Assembly (NCBI RefSeq): GCF_030056705.1
Contig: NZ_JASHIC010000003.1
Coordinates: 1 to 62,614, forward strand
Source of the DNA: Flectobacillus longus
GTDB taxonomy: Bacteria; Bacteroidota; Bacteroidia; Cytophagales; Spirosomataceae
Direction of reading: 5' to 3'
DNA: 62,614 bases
Shown: in pieces, positions 59,653-62,614 of the stretch
How positions within the stretch are numbered: position 1 is the stretch's first letter
Layout of the letters: every line of letters begins with the position of its first letter
Notes under the pieces: model-generated
Told to the model about the DNA's origin: nothing
The model's input: the letters and a program-made list of their open reading frames with translations, nothing else
Databases searched by the model: none
Program-made: the position numbers and the translations under genes

Positions 59653-60315
59653 ATGTCATCTCATCATATTATACGCGACGAACAAGAACCAGCCTTAATC
59701 ATTGCTAACGGCGAAGCTTGTAGTCAAGAATTACTTGGGCAGCTTTTAGAATGGTCACCACTTATTGTTGTGCTAGATTCAGCTATTCATCGAGTGCTCG
59801 AATTAGGTATAAAAGTGGATGTATTACTTGGGGATTTTGACCGAGCACTTGATCTTGAAGCCATTCAGTCTGCGCAATATCCTATAGAAATTATCCATAC
59901 GCCTGATCAAGAAAAACATGATTTAGAAAAAGCTTTCGAATATCTAATTTCTCGTGGTTTTCCAGCAGCTAACGTAGTTTGGGCTACAGGTCGCCGTGCC
60001 GATCACACCATGACCAATATTACTAATATTGTTAGATTTCGAAACCAGCTCAAAATTGTCATGATTGATGATTATTCAAAAATCTATCTGTTACCTTATC
60101 AGTTTGAGAAATGGTACACCAAAGGAACTCCTATTTCTTTGATTCCTATTGGTGTAGTAAGTGGCATACATTCCTCAGGATTAAAGTATAACTTATTTGA
60201 TGAAGCGCTCACTTTAGGTTATCGAACAGGCTCTAGTAATGAAGTAGAAGAAGATGGATTTGTAAAAATTTCCTACAAAACAGGAGATTTATTGATGATG
60301 GAGTGTACAGATTAA
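59653..60315 (+). CDS. Thiamine pyrophosphokinase
   Basis: This enzyme makes thiamine pyrophosphate from thiamine and ATP. From the ATG at 59653 the protein has 220 residues and the expected motifs: VVLDSAIHR, VDVLLGDFDRA (LGDFD motif binding Mg-ATP), HTPDQEKHDLEKAFEYL and ATGRRADHTMTNI (GRxDHxxxN). Upstream in-frame codons overlap an R3-like repeat and are excluded. It lies 118 bp after mobA; no TPP riboswitch is present. Confidence 0.9.
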   Translation: MSSHHIIRDEQEPALIIANGEACSQELLGQLLEWSPLIVVLDSAIHRVLELGIKVDVLLGDFDRALDLEAIQSAQYPIEIIHTPDQEKHDLEKAFEYLISRGFPAANVVWATGRRADHTMTNITNIVRFRNQLKIVMIDDYSKIYLLPYQFEKWYTKGTPISLIPIGVVSGIHSSGLKYNLFDEALTLGYRTGSSNEVEEDGFVKISYKTGDLLMMECTD

Positions 60316-60320
60316 AAAAA

Positions 60321-60348
60321 GGCTTTAAGATAAATCTACCCTAAAGCC
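60321..60348 (-). terminator. Terminator of the 32-residue microprotein gene (minus strand)
   Basis: GGCTTTA (60321-60327) pairs with TAAAGCC (60342-60348). On the minus strand the stem is followed by TTTTTTT, so it ends transcripts from the right. Its direction supports a minus-strand gene at 60364-60462. Confidence 0.6.
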
Positions 60349-60363
60349 CAATACTTATACAAA

Positions 60364-60462
60364 TCAAGGTCTAAACTGGTCATCATTACTAGTCCTTCTT
60401 TTGAAGGAATACAAAACACCCGAAGCCAAAATGGCTAAAACAATTACATAAAGTGTTCTCAT
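60364..60462 (-). CDS. Membrane microprotein (32 aa)
   Basis: A 32-codon frame: MRTLYVIVLAILASGVLYSF, then a polar tail KRRTSNDDQFRP. One hydrophobic helix with a positively charged inner side is typical of inner-membrane microproteins. Support for being a gene: a minus-strand terminator with a T7 tract begins 16 bp after the stop, and no other minus-strand gene lies nearby. No homologue or promoter is established. Confidence 0.45.
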   Translation of the reverse strand: MRTLYVIVLAILASGVLYSFKRRTSNDDQFRP

Positions 60463-60871
60463 AGTATTTACATGGTTATGTCAAATATCATAAAAATTAC
60501 TATTTCATGACATCGGAGGTGTTACTGATAGTTTTGGTGAAAATCAGAAAATTAACGAGTATTAAGGATTGATATTTTATCCTTAATACTAAATATTACG
60601 ACATAAATACGTAAAAGTCAATACCTTAGATTCACATTGTCTTTTTTTTATTTCATGAAGCTTATAAATAACAATAAGTGCTTAGTAAGTACAGAGTATT
60701 TCTGCTTATTTATAGGCTAATTTTTAATTATAATCTATCCTAATATTAATCTTACTCAGTTTATTAATCACAAGGATTTGTTGAGGATAAAGTCTAACTT
60801 TGCGAAAAATTTGGAATCTATAGATATACAAATAGTCAACAAACTGTTTGTTCATAATTATTAAGCTCAAA
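60463..60871. promoter_or_regulatory. Gene-free region upstream of tyrS
   Basis: A perfect hairpin, AGTATTAAGGAT (60558-60569) with ATCCTTAATACT (60579-60590), loop 9 nt, lies in the middle. TAACTTTG (60795-60802) is an exact -7 box about 70 bp before the tyrS ATG; its -33 partner is weak. No ORF is supported, and no T-box or other known leader is recognised. Confidence 0.45.
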
Positions 60872-62176
60872 ATGCACAAGAATTTTATTGAAGAATTACG
60901 TTGGAGAGGTATGCTCCACGATATGATGCCAGGAACAGAAGAACAACTCAATAAAGAAATGACAACAGCTTATATCGGTTTCGACCCAACGGCCTCGTCT
61001 TTACATATTGGAAATCTTGCTACAATCATGTTGTTAAAGCACTTTCAGCTTTGTGGTCATAAGCCGATTGCCTTGGTAGGCGGTGCAACAGGTATGATTG
61101 GCGATCCTTCGTTCAAAGCAGCTGAGCGTTCTTTCCTATCTGAAGAAACCTTGCGTTTCAACCAAGAGGGAATCCGCAAGCAATTATCTAAATTCTTAGA
61201 TTTTGATTGTGGCGACAACTCTGCCGAATTAGTAAATAACTATGATTGGTTTAAGAATTTCTCTTTTCTTGAGTTTTTAAGAGAAGCAGGAAAATACCTT
61301 AGCGTAAATTATATGATGTCGAAAGACTCCGTAAAGAAACGTTTAGAAACAGGTATTTCATTTACAGAGTTCTCTTACCAATTATTACAAGGCTACGATT
61401 TTTATTGGCTATATAAAAACAATGGTGTTCGTCTTCAAATGGGAGGTTCTGACCAATGGGGTAATATAACAACAGGTACAGAAATCATTCGTAGAAAAGA
61501 AGGCGGCTCTGAAGAAGTAGAATTTAATAGAGCTTTTGCTTTAACTACGCCACTTGTGACCAAAGCAGATGGTACCAAATTTGGTAAATCAGAATCAGGA
61601 AACGTTTGGCTCGATGCAAGCATGACAAGTCCTTACGAATTCTACCAATTTTGGTTAAATGCTGCCGATGCCGATAGTCACCGTCTATTGAGAGTATTTA
61701 CATTACTTTCTCGTGAGGAAATCACTGCTATCGAAGAAGAACACGCTGCTGCACCACACTTGCGTATCATGCAAAAAGCTTTGGCAAAAGACGTGACTTG
61801 TCGTGTTCACTCTGAGGAAGCATATAATATAGCAGTAAAGGCTTCTGAAATCCTCTATGGAAAAGGTACTGTCGATGCTTTACAAGGAATGAGTGACCAG
61901 GATATTCTTTCTGTATTTGCAGGAGTGCCTCAAACAATCATCGCACGTGGAGATTATGAAGCTTGTACTAATATTACTGATTTAGTATCAACTGTAACCA
62001 ATGGAGAGGTATATGCTTCAAAAGGAGAAGCTCGTCGTGCTATTCAAGGGAATGCTTTAAGCGTAAACAAATCAAAAGTTCCAGATCCAAATCATCCAAT
62101 TGATTTTACACTTCTTAATAACAAGTATCTGTTACTAGGAAAAGGAAAAAAGAACCATCTTTTGATTGTCGAATAA
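60872..62176 (+). CDS. tyrS: Tyrosyl-tRNA synthetase
   Basis: This class I synthetase charges tRNA-Tyr. From the ATG at 60872 it has 434 residues. Motifs: [13 protein letters not shown] (HIGH-type signature), [12 protein letters not shown] and [13 protein letters not shown] (tyrosine binding), and KFGKSESG (KMSKS-type loop). The C-terminal S4-like RNA-binding region includes [16 protein letters not shown]. An upstream in-frame TTG is rejected because the ATG start aligns with the family. A strong terminator follows. Confidence 0.96.
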   Translation: MHKNFIEELRWRGMLHDMMPGTEEQLNKEMTTAYIGFDPTASSLHIGNLATIMLLKHFQLCGHKPIALVGGATGMIGDPSFKAAERSFLSEETLRFNQEGIRKQLSKFLDFDCGDNSAELVNNYDWFKNFSFLEFLREAGKYLSVNYMMSKDSVKKRLETGISFTEFSYQLLQGYDFYWLYKNNGVRLQMGGSDQWGNITTGTEIIRRKEGGSEEVEFNRAFALTTPLVTKADGTKFGKSESGNVWLDASMTSPYEFYQFWLNAADADSHRLLRVFTLLSREEITAIEEEHAAAPHLRIMQKALAKDVTCRVHSEEAYNIAVKASEILYGKGTVDALQGMSDQDILSVFAGVPQTIIARGDYEACTNITDLVSTVTNGEVYASKGEARRAIQGNALSVNKSKVPDPNHPIDFTLLNNKYLLLGKGKKNHLLIVE

Positions 62177-62190
62177 AAATAATAATTGTT

Positions 62191-62228
62191 AAAGACCTTC
62201 AACTAATAAAAGTTGAAGGTCTTTTTAT
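62191..62228 (+). terminator. Rho-independent terminator of tyrS
   Basis: AAAGACCTTCAACT (62191-62204) pairs perfectly with AGTTGAAGGTCTTT (62211-62224), followed by a T tract. Confidence 0.85.
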
Positions 62229-62363
62229 AACTATTCATAGAATTTATTTGCCAAATGGTTTGATAGGTTGTATGCTTTGACTTTTAGTAGTAAAAAAGTT
62301 TGAGCTCTATTTGTTTTGTTATCAACGACTTACAAAAAACTTTTAAAAATAGTGTCAAAAAGA

Positions 62364-62415
62364 TTTGGATGGTTGGGAATAAAGTGGGAATTTTGCACTC
62401 CCAAACGACGGGAAA
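62364..62415 (+). promoter_or_regulatory. Strong promoter 1 of a tandem pair
   Basis: TTTG (62364-62367), 20 bp, GAATTTTG (62388-62395), then CACTCCCAAACGACGGGAA. The initial transcribed region is nearly the same as in promoter 2, 119 bp downstream. Direction is out of the window, to the right. Confidence 0.6.
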
Positions 62416-62482
62416 GGAATTGTAGCGAAGAAAAGAAGTTGAGAGTTGCGAAAATAAATTTCAAAAAATATTTTCAAAAACA

Positions 62483-62534
62483 TTTGGAAGTTAAGAATAA
62501 AGCTACTAATTTTGCACTCCCAAACAACGGGAAG
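62483..62534 (+). promoter_or_regulatory. Strong promoter 2 of a tandem pair
   Basis: TTTG (62483-62486), 20 bp, TAATTTTG (62507-62514), an ideal Bacteroidota promoter, then CACTCCCAAACAACGGGAA. Tandem, near-identical promoters with shared GC-rich start regions are usual upstream of rRNA operons; no rRNA is in the window itself. Confidence 0.65.
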
Positions 62535-62614
62535 CGGTTAAATCGAAAGAGGTTTAGCGACAATTTTTGAGATAAGTTACTGACGATAAGTTGGTTACTT
62601 GTTTTGGAGAAAAG

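Noticed and set aside
62316-62570. 84-codon plus-strand reading frame at the right end
   Set aside because: It runs through both tandem promoters and their repeated initial regions; the composition is Lys/Asn/Arg-rich and shows no domain.
1-62614. CRISPR arrays, tRNA or rRNA genes
   Set aside because: No regularly spaced direct repeats and no tRNA-like cloverleaf or rRNA sequence was recognised by eye; a covariance-model scan would be needed to be certain.

Overview
The window comes from a low-GC member of the Bacteroidota, most likely the Cytophagales (Spirosomataceae/Cytophagaceae-like). The sequence signs are promoters of the Bacteroidota type (TTTG, about 20 bp, TAnnTTTG), a protein with a type IX secretion sorting domain, PepSY-like lipoproteins, a GIN/DUF2807-like protein, DUF1080 and Gfo/Idh/MocA proteins, an ECF sigma factor paired with an anti-sigma/beta-barrel protein, and many short dispersed palindromic repeats. 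I cannot name the species.

Layout. 1-4.6 kb: pirin, a Crp/Fnr regulator, a PD-(D/E)XK-like hypothetical, a YheT hydrolase and a YigZ/IMPACT protein, all on the minus strand. 4.8-9.8 kb: ribosome quality-control protein Rqc2/RqcH, an SGLT-type symporter and miaA. 11.4-15.2 kb: a three-gene set (ALDH7-type dehydrogenase, DUF1338 oxygenase, saccharopine/lysine-6-dehydrogenase family) that reads as lysine catabolism through 2-aminoadipate. 15.5-18.3 kb: a double DUF1080 protein and a secreted-type Gfo/Idh/MocA oxidoreductase, probably acting on 3-keto-glycosides. 18.4-34.5 kb: mixed genes including a trypsin-like lipoprotein, a UPF0323 lipoprotein with a glutathionylspermidine-synthase-like partner, a ChaN-like protein, a nitroreductase, DinB, an ECF sigma/anti-sigma pair, repeat-rich lipoproteins, a PfkB kinase and an M19 dipeptidase. 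34.6-35.3 kb: a PIN-domain toxin-antitoxin pair. 35.6-38.9 kb: a YtrA-type GntR-regulated ABC operon with a recognisable operator on its start site.

38.9-46.5 kb is the most unusual part: a compact bacteriocin-like island. It encodes two short hydrophobic peptides with matching 15-residue double-glycine leaders and two cysteines each, a C39-peptidase ABC exporter with an intact catalytic triad, a membrane-anchored thioredoxin-fold protein, a polytopic membrane protein, a GT1-type glycosyltransferase, a 24-residue membrane microprotein coupled to the exporter by an ATGA overlap, several 56-81-residue two-helix membrane proteins that could give immunity, and a small divergent helix-turn-helix protein. 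Its 3' end is framed by two copies of an 86-bp palindromic element.

46.7-62.6 kb: PASTA and T9SS proteins, two single-domain rhodaneses, lgt, a murein-peptide salvage set (NlpC/P60, serine hydrolase, PLP enzyme, dipeptide epimerase), moeA facing moaC-mobA, a thiamine pyrophosphokinase and tyrS. The last 250 bases hold two near-identical tandem strong promoters pointing out of the window, probably toward an rRNA or other stable-RNA operon. Dispersed repeats form at least four families; one couples a terminator hairpin to a second palindrome in three places.
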